Virus record (IMG/VR): IMGVR_UViG_3300005537_000027
Coordinates: 1 to 61,990 of that record
Direction: 5' to 3' (one strand)
From: a virus
DNA length: 61,990 bases
Below the pieces are notes generated by a model. The model saw nothing but the letters and a program-made list of their open reading frames with translations. It did no database searches and was not told the DNA's origin. A program made the position numbers and the translations under genes. Every line of letters starts with the position of its first letter. The stretch's first letter is position 1. Positions 41,631-49,292 of this stretch are shown in pieces.

Positions 41631-41765
41631 ATGATCGTCTACAGTGTGGCGATGTTTGTAATGTTCGCCCTTGTCGTCAGGCTATCCATTCGGATAGTTA
41701 ACACGATCCACCAACTGGCAGAAGCTCGTCGCCAGCGCCGCAACCCTTACAAACCCTGGAAATGA
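41631..41765 (+). CDS. 44-residue membrane peptide
   Basis: ATG 41631 starts MIVYSVAMFVMFALVVRLSI, one membrane helix, followed by a basic tail (RIVNTIHQLAEARRQRRNPYKPWK). It lies between the DUF5658-like gene and a strong terminator with no other gene in the space. The topology suggests a single-pass protein with its basic end in the cytoplasm. Confidence 0.55.
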   Translation: MIVYSVAMFVMFALVVRLSIRIVNTIHQLAEARRQRRNPYKPWK

Positions 41766-41772
41766 TGCGAAG

Positions 41773-41800
41773 CCCCAGCACCCAATTGTGCTGGGGTTTT
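41773..41800 (+). terminator. Rho-independent terminator
   Basis: A perfect 9-bp stem (CCCCAGCAC 41773-41781 with GTGCTGGGG 41788-41796), a 6-base loop and TTTT. It ends the transcription unit of the two membrane genes. Confidence 0.85.
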
Positions 41801-41999
41801 GTGCTCTGGGGTGCCGGGGCAGGAGTTACCTTGGACACTCACCCCGAAGGGCGCAGGGACACGCGAAGCGTGCTCGTCACACCTATCACAACCATAAGCA
41901 CACCAACGCAACCCACCGTTTGCTTTGCCGTCCGCCACATGCCACAATCCACCCATCCCGAGCGTATCCCGCTCCCACTTCCACCCCGCGAGCTTCATC

Positions 42000-42203
42000 A
42001 TGCCATTTGCCTGGGTACTCATCATCATCGCCGCCACAGGTGCGCCAGAGCGGCCAGATCTTCCACACCCTGCAGCCTCGGTTCAATTCGCTACTCGCGA
42101 GACTTGTGAGATGGCTGGGGATTGGGTCACGCGCCAGGGACTCCGCTCCCAGTGTTTCTCCACCGGCGTAGCGATCTTTTCCAGGCTGAGCGAAAGCCGC
42201 TGA
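42000..42203 (+). CDS. Small exported or membrane-anchored protein
   Basis: 67 residues beginning MPFAWVLIIIAATGAPERP, a short signal-like hydrophobic start, followed by VQFATRETCEMAGDWVTRQGLRSQCFSTGVAIF. Two cysteines spaced like small periplasmic phage proteins suggest a disulfide in the periplasm. The ribosome site is weak. It follows 199 bases with no clear gene. Confidence 0.5.
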   Translation: MPFAWVLIIIAATGAPERPDLPHPAASVQFATRETCEMAGDWVTRQGLRSQCFSTGVAIFSRLSESR

Positions 42204-42247
42204 GCCCCCGGTCCGGGGGAGCGTTTACCACCAACTCGGAGTTCCAA

Positions 42248-42721
42248 ATGCCAATCAGCAAAGAGCGGATGCAGTCCCTTATCTCCGCTGCGCAGGAATA
42301 CGTGGAGAGTTCCCGCGCGCTTCGTCGCGAGGTGATTTTCATCGTCAATCGAGTGAGGCTCGGAGCCATGACCCAGGAAGACGCCCTGGCTGCGCTTCTC
42401 GAGTCCGCCCACGTCAACACCCCTAGCGAAGAGGCAGTTGCCACAATCGCAAACGAGGATCAATGGCAGCGCCGAACCGCCTCCACAAACGAGATGAAGC
42501 GGAGGTGGATGGCCCAGCAACGAGCCATCGCCAAAGGCGAACCCCTCCCCGACGATCTCCTCCCCTACAAATCTCGCTCCATAAGCGCCACCAGACTGGC
42601 GATGGAGGAAGAGGCTCGACAGGCCATGGCACAAGCCGGCCGTCAGCCCAGTGCAGAGGAGATCCTCGCCCAGGCGATGGCCGAGGCTACCATCGCCCCC
42701 AAGCTCACGGGTGAGCGATGA
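42248..42721 (+). CDS. Hypothetical helical protein
   Basis: 157 residues from ATG 42248 (GGAG upstream). It is wholly helical and charged (SKERMQSLISAAQEYVESSRALRREVIFIVNRVRLGAMTQEDALAAL; RLAMEEEARQAMAQAGRQPSAEEILAQAMAEA). No family recognised. ATGA overlap joins it to the next gene. Confidence 0.6.
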   Translation: MPISKERMQSLISAAQEYVESSRALRREVIFIVNRVRLGAMTQEDALAALLESAHVNTPSEEAVATIANEDQWQRRTASTNEMKRRWMAQQRAIAKGEPLPDDLLPYKSRSISATRLAMEEEARQAMAQAGRQPSAEEILAQAMAEATIAPKLTGER

Positions 42722-43311
42722 GCCAAGTCGAGGCCCCAGGTGGGTCCAAGCCCCAGTCTCGCAAAGTGGGGCTCTTCGACCCAGACCACATGCCTCCGCT
42801 CGCACGGGGTGAACCTCTCAACGGCCGCACTGTCATCTACTCCTCCATCATCGCCAAGCGGGGGTTCTTGCTCCGCGAGGAGAAGGAGGGGCTACTGGAA
42901 GGGACAATGGTACTCGTGGACGCAAGCTTCGATTTCACCATCAACGCCACTATCACCGAGCGTACTGAGGCCCGTGCGCTGATCAAACGATCGCTCAACG
43001 CATTTCGGCGAGGCAAGGCCAGAGCGGCCCAACTCCAACTCCAGGTCCAAATCACAGTCCAAGTCGAGCCCACCCCCGGCCCGGCATTGCTCCAACTACC
43101 AGCTGCACCCGAGCCCGCCAAAGCTCCTCCCCCAGCACCCTCGCGAGTCGGTCCGCAACCCTCTCGTGCCGCCTACACCGCTGCGCTTCGTGCGGCCCGC
43201 TCACCGGAACAAATCGCAGCGGATCGGGAACGGGATGCAGAGCGAAAGCGGGCGGCGAGGGCGAAGGCGGCGCAGGCTCGGGAGGGCGAGGCTGGAGGGG
43301 ATGGCGCGTAG
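42718..43311 (+). CDS. Hypothetical protein with basic coiled-coil tail
   Basis: 197 residues. An N-terminal alpha/beta part (NGRTVIYSSIIAKRGFLLREEKEGLLEGTMVLVDASFDFTINATI) is followed by a proline-rich linker and a highly charged helix (EQIAADRERDAERKRAARAKAAQAREGE). The tail could bind nucleic acid. Translationally coupled to the gene before it. Confidence 0.6.
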   Translation: MSQVEAPGGSKPQSRKVGLFDPDHMPPLARGEPLNGRTVIYSSIIAKRGFLLREEKEGLLEGTMVLVDASFDFTINATITERTEARALIKRSLNAFRRGKARAAQLQLQVQITVQVEPTPGPALLQLPAAPEPAKAPPPAPSRVGPQPSRAAYTAALRAARSPEQIAADRERDAERKRAARAKAAQAREGEAGGDGA

Positions 43312-43628
43312 GGCCGGATTGCGGACCGCCACGGCCCCGGGTGGATTTTAGGGTGTCACCCACGCGGGAAAGGGGGATGGCACATGGGCGCGCGGCAATC
43401 CGCCAATTCCGGGCAATCCACCACCCGGATACCCCTTGCCGACCCGCCCACCGTGGCCACACCCTATCCGCGCGTCGGCATCAAAAGGAACGCGCCCGCG
43501 TGGCACAAATTTTCTTGAAAGTCAACCCTTGTTTTCACACGCCAAAGGTGGGACAATAAGCCCATACAACCTCGCCCAGCATCGGCCCCAGGCTCGCCCG
43601 GTGGCCCAGTACCGAAAGAGGCAACGAG
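43312..43628 (+). other. Gene-free interval with a possible promoter
   Basis: 317 bases without a credible gene. GGGTGTCACCCAC at 43351-43363 repeats a motif found at 7935 and is partly palindromic. A weak promoter is possible: TTGTTT (43529-43534), a 17-base spacer and GACAAT (43552-43557), which would serve the rightward genes from 43629 on. I see nothing else in it. Confidence 0.3.
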
Positions 43629-43715
43629 ATGATGAGATTTTGGCAGGAATGGGGACCCCGCATACTCGCGTATCTGGGCACGGTTGTCGTGCTGGTGCTA
43701 ACGTCGGGAGCTTGA
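43629..43715 (+). CDS. 28-residue membrane peptide
   Basis: ATGATG at 43629 begins MMRFWQEWGPRILAYLGTVV and continues VLVLTSGA, a single membrane helix with a tryptophan/arginine-rich start. It sits one base before the next ATG. Very short, supported only by hydrophobicity, spacing and AGG upstream. Confidence 0.4.
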   Translation: MMRFWQEWGPRILAYLGTVVVLVLTSGA

Positions 43716-43716
43716 A

Positions 43717-44196
43717 ATGCCCACCCCAACTTCCCTTTCGCTAACGCTGGAGTTCAACCTCGGACCGCGCCATTTCCGCGTCTGGTCCGATCCGCTCCAG
43801 CCCCACCAGTTGACCATCCAGGAGACCACGGCCCGGAACCTCTCCACGTTCCAAATGGGGTTCCCCCGCGCGTGGCCCGCGTATGAGATGGAGCACCTCA
43901 TCAAGCAGGCGGTGGTTGTGATAACCAACCGGGACCACTCGCAGGCCCTTCTCGCCAACGCGAACGACCGGCCCGTGCACCTCATCGCACCCAGGCGTCC
44001 AAGCGCCGCCAACCGATGCCCGACGTGCAAAGGCTGGGCCAAAGCCTACCGACTGGAGCACGGCCACTCGTGCCCGACGTGCCTTGGCACCGGGGCCAAA
44101 CCTGCGGTCGAAGCCAAACCCACCCCCGTGCCGGCCGGCAAGCGTAAGCTCGCCAAGACCCAACGGGAGTTCAAGCTAAGCGATATCGGACTTTAG
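43717..44196 (+). CDS. DnaJ-type zinc-finger protein with C-terminal FKLSDIGL tag
   Basis: 159 residues. N-terminal beta/alpha part (LTLEFNLGPRHFRVWSDPL), then a two-half zinc finger of DnaJ type (CPTCKGWAKAYRLEHGHSCPTCLGTG, near residues 100-125), a proline/alanine linker, and the end REFKLSDIGL. The tag is encoded with different synonymous codons from those in the other tagged genes. Possibly a nucleic-acid or chaperone adaptor whose tag recruits it to a phage complex. Confidence 0.72.
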   Translation: MPTPTSLSLTLEFNLGPRHFRVWSDPLQPHQLTIQETTARNLSTFQMGFPRAWPAYEMEHLIKQAVVVITNRDHSQALLANANDRPVHLIAPRRPSAANRCPTCKGWAKAYRLEHGHSCPTCLGTGAKPAVEAKPTPVPAGKRKLAKTQREFKLSDIGL

Positions 44197-44200
44197 TACC

Positions 44201-44377
44201 ATGGGCTTTATCGCAGACGAGATCACCATCCCATCAGCCAAGCCAGAACCCGATACCCAGGACACCTGTTCTGTGTGCGAGGGTGGCGGATGGATTGCAT
44301 TTGGACTCGGGCACGGCGACCCTCACTTCCGGGTGTGCGATCAGTGTTTCAACCCGGAGGGGCACCCCTGCCCGTAA
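44201..44377 (+). CDS. Small zinc-finger protein
   Basis: 58 residues from ATG 44201, 4 bases after the previous stop. DTCSVCEGGGWIAFGLGHGD then FRVCDQCFNPEGHPCP gives two CxxC pairs, a zinc-ribbon of the kind common in small phage proteins. No other feature. Confidence 0.6.
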   Translation: MGFIADEITIPSAKPEPDTQDTCSVCEGGGWIAFGLGHGDPHFRVCDQCFNPEGHPCP

Positions 44378-44433
44378 GAACCTTCCCCAACCTGTGCCTA
44401 GCGCCCAGGCCATCCCACAAGGAGCATTCCACC

Positions 44434-44619
44434 ATGTTTCGCATCGATGAAACTGCCCTCCCCCACGACGGCCAGTACGGCGTCTGGGTCCACGACACCA
44501 AGGGCAAGAAAGTGCTCGCGGTGCTCGCCGACACCCCCGAAAAGGCCAAGGAGCGCGCTCGATCCATCGTCGGTCTCCTCAGGGAGACCCTCGCCCCCAA
44601 TCCGCACCTGGAGTTCTAG
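44434..44619 (+). CDS. Small hypothetical protein
   Basis: 61 residues (AGGAG upstream). YGVWVHDTKGKKVLAVLADTPEKAKERARSIVGLLRETL is a short strand-strand-helix protein. No family recognised. A 10-bp hairpin follows 20 bases downstream. Confidence 0.55.
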   Translation: MFRIDETALPHDGQYGVWVHDTKGKKVLAVLADTPEKAKERARSIVGLLRETLAPNPHLEF

Positions 44620-44639
44620 CCCAGGCGCCCAGGTCGATC

Positions 44640-44666
44640 GAGGTGTCACTATCGCGGTGACACCTC
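44640..44666 (+). terminator. Intergenic hairpin with GTGTCAC arms
   Basis: A perfect 10-bp stem, GAGGTGTCAC (44640-44649) with GTGACACCTC (44657-44666), and a 7-base loop. No T-run follows, so it may be a processing or stability element or an operator rather than a terminator. The arm shares GGTGTCAC with 7935 and 43351. Confidence 0.5.
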
Positions 44667-44692
44667 ACCCTCAAGTGGAGCTTCCCCCCATT

Positions 44693-44905
44693 ATGCCCAG
44701 ACTGAAAATCCACCCCTCCATCAACCTCGACCGCATCACCGAGGCCTGCGAGAGCAGCATGACCTCCCTCGACAACCCGGGGTTTTGTGTAGCCTGTGGC
44801 GAAGACGCCGAGGGCGTTGAACCCGACGCCGAGCGCTATGAGTGCGAGGTCTGCGGGGCCAAGGCAGTTTACGGCGCCGAGCAACTGCTGCTGATGCTGG
44901 CATAG
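44693..44905 (+). CDS. Small zinc-ribbon protein
   Basis: 70 residues. INLDRITEACESSMTSLDNPGFCVACGEDAEGVEPDAERYECEVCGAKAVYGAEQLLL has the FC-x-x-CG ... YEC-x-x-C zinc-ribbon of a widespread small phage/bacterial family of unknown role. Confidence 0.68.
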   Translation: MPRLKIHPSINLDRITEACESSMTSLDNPGFCVACGEDAEGVEPDAERYECEVCGAKAVYGAEQLLLMLA

Positions 44906-44909
44906 CGCC

Positions 44910-45227
44910 ATGGCCACCAACACTGGTATATGCAGGCACGGGTGGCCCTATGGCTCGGGCTGCTCCGAATGCCTATCCGAAGCTGCGGCTCGGCTCCAAC
45001 CCATGCCCATCTTCATCAAGGAGCCCTCCCCCGTGGCCACTCTTCTCCTCCCCACTTGGTCCGAGTGCGCAGCGGCTGTCCGTGCGGGCAACGCTACCGC
45101 CCTCCAGTTCTTCATCTACTCCGAGGAGCCCACTTCCCCCGAGGACATTGAGTTTCGCAACTCCCTCCTCGGCCTCCTTCACGAACTCACCACCTCCAAT
45201 TGGATCGATCCCAGCCAACCTTCTTAG
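44910..45227 (+). CDS. Hypothetical protein with N-terminal cysteine/histidine cluster
   Basis: 105 residues from ATG 44910. It begins with CRHGWPYGSGCSECLSE, a short possible zinc site, then a helical domain (LPTWSECAAAVRAGNATALQFFIYSEEPTSPEDIEFRNSLLGLLHELTTSNW). An internal ATG at 45003 is an alternative start without the cluster. Confidence 0.55.
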   Translation: MATNTGICRHGWPYGSGCSECLSEAAARLQPMPIFIKEPSPVATLLLPTWSECAAAVRAGNATALQFFIYSEEPTSPEDIEFRNSLLGLLHELTTSNWIDPSQPS

Positions 45228-45238
45228 TGGAGCACATC

Positions 45239-45433
45239 ATGGCCCAGGCCCTGACCGACCCTGTTCGCTGCACGTTCAGCAACCCGGAAACCGGCAACGC
45301 CGTTGCTATCGAGATCCATGTCTTTGACGACGAGATGCTTTCCCTTCTCACTGCCCTCCACCTCCCGCTCGACCATCCCGTGCTTGCCCTGGCCATCGCG
45401 GAAAGCCGAGGCGGGGTGGTCGGTCGGGCCTGA
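45239..45433 (+). CDS. Small hypothetical protein
   Basis: 64 residues (GGAG upstream). VRCTFSNPETGNAVAIEIHVFDDEMLSLLTALHLPLDHPVLALAIAES is a beta-strand and helix mini-domain with no recognised family. A 10-bp hairpin follows at 45462. Confidence 0.55.
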   Translation: MAQALTDPVRCTFSNPETGNAVAIEIHVFDDEMLSLLTALHLPLDHPVLALAIAESRGGVVGRA

Positions 45434-45461
45434 GCCCCCAGAGGCCGAGGTTCTAGCCTAG

Positions 45462-45489
45462 GGCCACCAGCCCCCATTCGCTGGTGGTC
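45462..45489 (+). terminator. Intergenic hairpin before the AAA+ gene
   Basis: GGCCACCAGC (45462-45471) pairs with GCTGGTGGTC (45480-45489) over 10 positions including one G-T wobble, with an 8-base loop. No T-run. It may be a weak terminator or a 5' mRNA element of the ATPase gene. Confidence 0.5.
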
Positions 45490-45529
45490 CGTGGGTGGAA
45501 CTTCCCCCACCACAACAAGGAAACTCCAA

Positions 45530-47167
45530 ATGGCAACTAACGGCAAAGCTTCCCCTCAGGCCACCACCCAGGCGCTTTCGGCCCAAGACGCCCTGATGTC
45601 GCTCATCACCTCCGCCCTCCAGGGCAAGGGGACGGACTGGGCGCACCAAGACACCGAGATCCTTCGCGAGGGGACCAAGATCGTTCTCCCCTCCACTCCC
45701 GGTCCGATGCCCATCCCGGCGGCGATCGCAGCCCTTCAGCGCAAGCAGAAGGACGAAGAAACCGAGATGGCCGTGCACGAAGTCATCGACACTTACCCGA
45801 TGGACGGTGCAGTGGCGTTCGTCAAGGCGCTTCGCGAGATCTACGGCTGGGCCAGCCCGACGCCGATCATGAGCTGGTTCGGTCCGCAGCCTCCGGAACT
45901 CCTGACGGTCCAGACCGGCCCGGATACCAAGGTCCAGGTCCCCTGGGGCGAGTTCACTGTCCCCGGCATCGAGAACACCATCGGGGTCTCCACCCAGCAT
46001 ACCGACACCGGCCCTCACTTCGTCATCTACGGCAGGGTCAAGAAGCGCGAGCAGTTCGTGTTGCTGGAACTCGCCCAGCGCACCCGCGAGATCCTCGCCC
46101 GCGAGAGCATCTACAAGGGCCAGGCCATTCGCCTGCGCACGGACTCGGACGGGGACATCGACCACAACAAGCCGCCGGAGTTCCTCCCCACCTCCTACAT
46201 CCGGCCGTCGGAGCTGATCCTCAACGCGGATGAACTCGACCAAGTCGACACCGCGCTCTGGACCCCCATCCGACACACCGCCGAGTGCGTCAAGCACGGC
46301 ATCCCGCTCAAGCGCGGGGTCCTGCTGGAAGGCACCTACGGCACGGGTAAGACCATGACCGCCAACGTTACCTCCAAGGTCTGCGTCCAGCACGGGTGGA
46401 CATTCATTCTCCTCGACGATGTCCGGGCACTCGAAGATGCCCTGCTCTTCGCCAAGCGCTACTCCCCCGCAGTCGTCTTCGCCGAAGACATCGACCGGCT
46501 GCTGGAAGACCGGGACCAGGAGGCCAACGACCTCCTCAACACCATCGACGGCGTGCTGACCAAGAACTCCCAGGTCATCACCGTGCTCACCACGAACTTT
46601 GTCGAGAAGATCGACAAGGCGATGCTGCGGCCGGGTCGCCTGGACGCGGTGATCTCCATCCGCACCCCCGACGCCCACAGCGTCGCACGGCTGATCCACC
46701 TCTACGCTCGGGGCCTGATGGCCGAAGGCGAGGATCTCGCGGACGTCGGCACGGTACTGGCGGGCAACATCCCCGCTACCATCCGCGAGGTGGTCGAACG
46801 TAGCAAACTGGCCATGATCGCCGGTGGCAGGACCCAGATCACTGCCAACGACCTCATGATCAGCGCGAAGGGGATGAAAGACCACCTCACCCTGCTGGCC
46901 GAAGGCCCCAAGGTGCAGTCGCCGGCCGAACGCCTGGGCTCGGTGCTTATCAACGCGCTCGGCTCGCCCGACGCCCTTGCCGCCGATCTGCTCCGGCAGG
47001 AGGCCCAGGCCCTCAAGCTCCAGGTCTACGAACTCCGCAAGAACGTGGTTCAGACCGGCGCCCAGTCCGACCATGTGGCACGGACGTCCACCGCTGTCCT
47101 CGCCGAGGGCCACAAGCAGATCAACAAGAAACTCGACACGGTTGTCGAAGCAGTCGTCGGCAACTAA
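45530..47167 (+). CDS. AAA+ ATPase, FtsH/Cdc48-like ATPase domain
   Basis: 545 residues from ATG 45530. An N-terminal 230-residue domain of unknown type precedes the ATPase core: Walker A LLEGTYGTGKTMTA near residue 265, Walker B AVVFAEDIDRLLED, and sensor/arginine-finger region LTTNFVEKIDKAMLRPGRLDAVI. A helical C-terminus with a coiled coil (LLRQEAQALKLQVYELRKNV) ends it. No protease domain is present, so it is probably an unfoldase or remodeller of a host or phage complex. Confidence 0.85.
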   Translation: MATNGKASPQATTQALSAQDALMSLITSALQGKGTDWAHQDTEILREGTKIVLPSTPGPMPIPAAIAALQRKQKDEETEMAVHEVIDTYPMDGAVAFVKALREIYGWASPTPIMSWFGPQPPELLTVQTGPDTKVQVPWGEFTVPGIENTIGVSTQHTDTGPHFVIYGRVKKREQFVLLELAQRTREILARESIYKGQAIRLRTDSDGDIDHNKPPEFLPTSYIRPSELILNADELDQVDTALWTPIRHTAECVKHGIPLKRGVLLEGTYGTGKTMTANVTSKVCVQHGWTFILLDDVRALEDALLFAKRYSPAVVFAEDIDRLLEDRDQEANDLLNTIDGVLTKNSQVITVLTTNFVEKIDKAMLRPGRLDAVISIRTPDAHSVARLIHLYARGLMAEGEDLADVGTVLAGNIPATIREVVERSKLAMIAGGRTQITANDLMISAKGMKDHLTLLAEGPKVQSPAERLGSVLINALGSPDALAADLLRQEAQALKLQVYELRKNVVQTGAQSDHVARTSTAVLAEGHKQINKKLDTVVEAVVGN

Positions 47168-47192
47168 CACCGCACTTGTGCGCTCGCGCGCA

Positions 47193-47215
47193 GAGCACCC
47201 CTTCTTGGGGTGCTC
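47193..47215 (+). terminator. Hairpin after the AAA+ gene
   Basis: GAGCACCCC (47193-47201) with GGGGTGCTC (47207-47215), a perfect 9-bp stem with a 5-base loop. No T-run, so possibly only partial termination. Confidence 0.6.
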
Positions 47216-47263
47216 AACGGACGAGCCCACGCCCACGTCCGACCCTAAACGTAGGAGGCTAAG

Positions 47264-47785
47264 GTGACATTCATCGCAGATGGTATCTCGCTCCCCCAGG
47301 CCAAGGCGGCACTGGCGCCGGGTCAACTCCCCGACAAGCCCTCGGAACTCATTCTGGTGGCCCTGGCGGACTTGGAAAAGGTCGAGGCCAGCGCCTGCTA
47401 TAGGGTGGACATGGGTGTTTATCACGAACCTGCCCAGAGGTATGAGGGCAGGTCTCTGCGTATCTCGGCCGAAGATATCAACGATGAACGCTGTCTCGTG
47501 TGCTTCGCCGGCAGCGTCATGGCCATGACCCTCGACGCTCCTTCCGACCAAAAGCTCTGGCCGGTGGACTTTGGTGATAACTCCGATAAGCTCGAAGCTC
47601 TGGACTCCTTCCGTTGTGGGGACCTGGAGAACGGGTTCATCGAACTCGGGATCGTCACGGAGGACAAGGGGATGCCCAACGACCTCCCCACCTGTCTGGA
47701 GATCTGCCCCTACGCCATCGAACCTGCGACGTTCAAAGCCGATATGCGGGATATGGCCCAGATGCTCGCCGAGGCGGGCTACTAA
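47264..47785 (+). CDS. Hypothetical protein with CFAGSVMA motif
   Basis: 173 residues from GTG 47264 (GGAGG upstream). RVDMGVYHEP, then RCLVCFAGSVMAMTLDAP and a helical C-terminus. The V-C-x-AG-x-V-MA-x-TL motif is shared by small phage proteins of unknown role and recalls the C-I-x-GWM motif of the two genes at 48419 and 55060, which may be distant relatives. Confidence 0.6.
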   Translation: MTFIADGISLPQAKAALAPGQLPDKPSELILVALADLEKVEASACYRVDMGVYHEPAQRYEGRSLRISAEDINDERCLVCFAGSVMAMTLDAPSDQKLWPVDFGDNSDKLEALDSFRCGDLENGFIELGIVTEDKGMPNDLPTCLEICPYAIEPATFKADMRDMAQMLAEAGY

Positions 47786-47801
47786 CCAGCGGGGGTTCAC
47801 C

Positions 47802-47885
47802 ATGCTCAACCTCACGAACTTTGCAAGCGCGATCATCGCTTGGGAGCTGCTGGTGCTCCTGGTCGTGGGGGCCTGTCAGTTTTAG
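47802..47885 (+). CDS. 27-residue membrane peptide
   Basis: ATG 47802 starts MLNLTNFASAIIAWELLVLL and ends VVGACQF: one amphipathic and one hydrophobic segment. It occupies a gap and follows a GGGGG-rich stretch. Supported by composition and position only. Confidence 0.4.
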   Translation: MLNLTNFASAIIAWELLVLLVVGACQF

Positions 47886-48021
47886 TCACACTTGCAGCCG
47901 TACCTTGGGGGATCTCGTGGACCTTACCATGAACTTTGCAGTTAAAGCGGCCATCGCCCGCCTATACCAAATCCAACTCTACCGAGCCACCCGGACTCGG
48001 CGTCAACAGGAGGTTAGTTTG

Positions 48022-48429
48022 ATGATTGCTGACAACATCACCCCGCTCGTGCCGAAGCCCCTGCTGCCCTACCAGGAGCTGCTCCTCCAGGCGGCGGACC
48101 TGATCGCCCTCAAGGGGTTGGCCAAGTGCACCCAGCAGGATGACGAAGGTCGGGTGTGCCTCCACGGCGCGCTCTCGATCGCCGACAGCGGCCAGCCCTA
48201 CACCGCCTCTCCCACCTACGGCAAGGCCTGCTACGCGGTGGCCAAGACACTGGTGGCGAAGGGCGTGGACAAGAACACGATCGGCTGTGGCCACGTCGAG
48301 GCCTACCCCGGCATGGCCTACTGGAACAACGCCTCCGAGCGGACCCAGGAGGAGGTGATCGAGACCCTCCGCGAAGCCGCCAGGGCGGATTACCCCGTGG
48401 AAGAACTGGAGTTCCCCCATGCCTTTTGA
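48022..48429 (+). CDS. DUF6197-like protein
   Basis: 135 residues from ATG 48022 (AGGAGG, 8 bases). LLLQAADLIALKGLAKCTQQDDEGRVCLHGALSIAD then AVAKTLVAKGVDKNTIGCGH and WNNASERTQEEVIETLREAARA match the DUF6197 pattern: a helix, a GRxCLxGAL motif, and a terminal W-N-N helix. Function unknown. An in-frame ATG at 47930 is a weaker alternative start. Confidence 0.65.
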   Translation: MIADNITPLVPKPLLPYQELLLQAADLIALKGLAKCTQQDDEGRVCLHGALSIADSGQPYTASPTYGKACYAVAKTLVAKGVDKNTIGCGHVEAYPGMAYWNNASERTQEEVIETLREAARADYPVEELEFPHAF

Positions 48430-48808
48430 CTCAACCCCAGCCGCTCCGCTGGTCTGCCCTGCGTGGTTGACTGAGAGGGAGTTCCAGGCCCTGGTCAAGA
48501 CCCGCGATGCCCTCCGGACTGAGGACGCGATCGCGACTCTCTTCGACATGCGGGCGTTCGAGAGAGCTACTATCTGCGGCACAGCACAGTGCATTGGGGG
48601 CTGGATGACCAGCTTCATGGGCATCCTTGGTCCGGAGCGCGTGGAGGTCTGGGAAGACCCCAGGTTCAGCGTTCTGTTCAACTACGAACCTCGTGTCGGC
48701 TCCATCATCATCCCTGTGATGTATGCCACTGCAGCCCAAGCTGCGCAGGCCATCGACAATTACCTCTCTCACGGAGACCCGAGATGGAAGGAGGTGATGC
48801 ACGGGTAG
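48419..48808 (+). CDS. Hypothetical protein, paralogue of the gene at 55060
   Basis: 129 residues overlapping the previous stop. It shares with the protein at 55060 the sequence FDMxxFER ... CIxGWM ... LF ... AxxAAQAxQAIDNYxxxGDPxW. This points to one duplicated family of single-domain proteins. The CI-GWM core recalls host proteins of unknown role in phage accessory regions. Confidence 0.6.
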   Translation: MPFDSTPAAPLVCPAWLTEREFQALVKTRDALRTEDAIATLFDMRAFERATICGTAQCIGGWMTSFMGILGPERVEVWEDPRFSVLFNYEPRVGSIIIPVMYATAAQAAQAIDNYLSHGDPRWKEVMHG

Positions 48809-48907
48809 GGCTCGACCCACCCACCACAATTGAAAGCCCACAAGTACTCCTCACTACCTGCACCTTAGCCAGCCCAATTCCCGCTGGCGCCACTGAGGAG
48901 ACCAAAC

Positions 48908-49222
48908 ATGCGAGCCATCGTGATTAACTCCACCACTCGCCTCGTAATCGAGGTTAACATCCTGGGCGATCGTCAGTCCATTGCCAATGCAGTTGGCGGT
49001 AAGCCAAAGCTGGTTTGGAAACTCGCCAACGGAGATGTGGTGTTTGTTAGCGAAGAGGCGAACAAGAACCATGGCAAGCACTACTTCATTCTCCAGGATG
49101 TAGGATCTCCCTACGAGGGGAATGGTGTGGTGGTCGGAACGGACGAGCACGGGGACTTGGTAGACGCAGCCACCCCGCTACCGCGAGCCAAAGCCACCAC
49201 CACCTTTGTCACCAACTTATAG
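48908..49222 (+). CDS. Hypothetical beta-rich protein upstream of the hammerhead ribozyme
   Basis: 104 residues. AIVINSTTRLVIEVNILGDRQSIANAVGG ... LANGDVVFVSEEANKNHGKHYFIL ... GNGVVVGTDEHGDLVDAA resembles small DUF3846-type phage proteins. The last base of its stop codon is also the first base of the hammerhead, so cleavage would trim its mRNA 24 bases after the stop. Confidence 0.6.
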   Translation: MRAIVINSTTRLVIEVNILGDRQSIANAVGGKPKLVWKLANGDVVFVSEEANKNHGKHYFILQDVGSPYEGNGVVVGTDEHGDLVDAATPLPRAKATTTFVTNL

Positions 49223-49275
49223 GACGAAACGGGGCTATGCCCCGTCGCACCCTGCATGGGGTGCCTGATGAGTCC
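49222..49275 (+). ncRNA. Type II hammerhead ribozyme
   Basis: All conserved parts are present in type II order. Stem II: GGAC 49222-49225 with GTCC 49272-49275. Core GAAA 49226-49229, whose last A pairs with T 49245. Stem III: ACGGGGC with GCCCCGT, loop TAT. Cleavage site GTC ends at C 49246. Stem I: GCACCC 49247-49252 with GGGTGC 49259-49264. Core CTGATGA 49265-49271. Self-cleavage is predicted between 49246 and 49247. Confidence 0.85.
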
Positions 49276-49292
49276 CAGGGAGGTCCCAGTCC

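Noticed and set aside
45458-47836. Long minus-strand open frame of 792 codons opposite the AAA+ gene
   Set aside because: It is antisense to a clear AAA+ ATPase with all motifs. Long antisense frames are expected at this GC content and codon bias.
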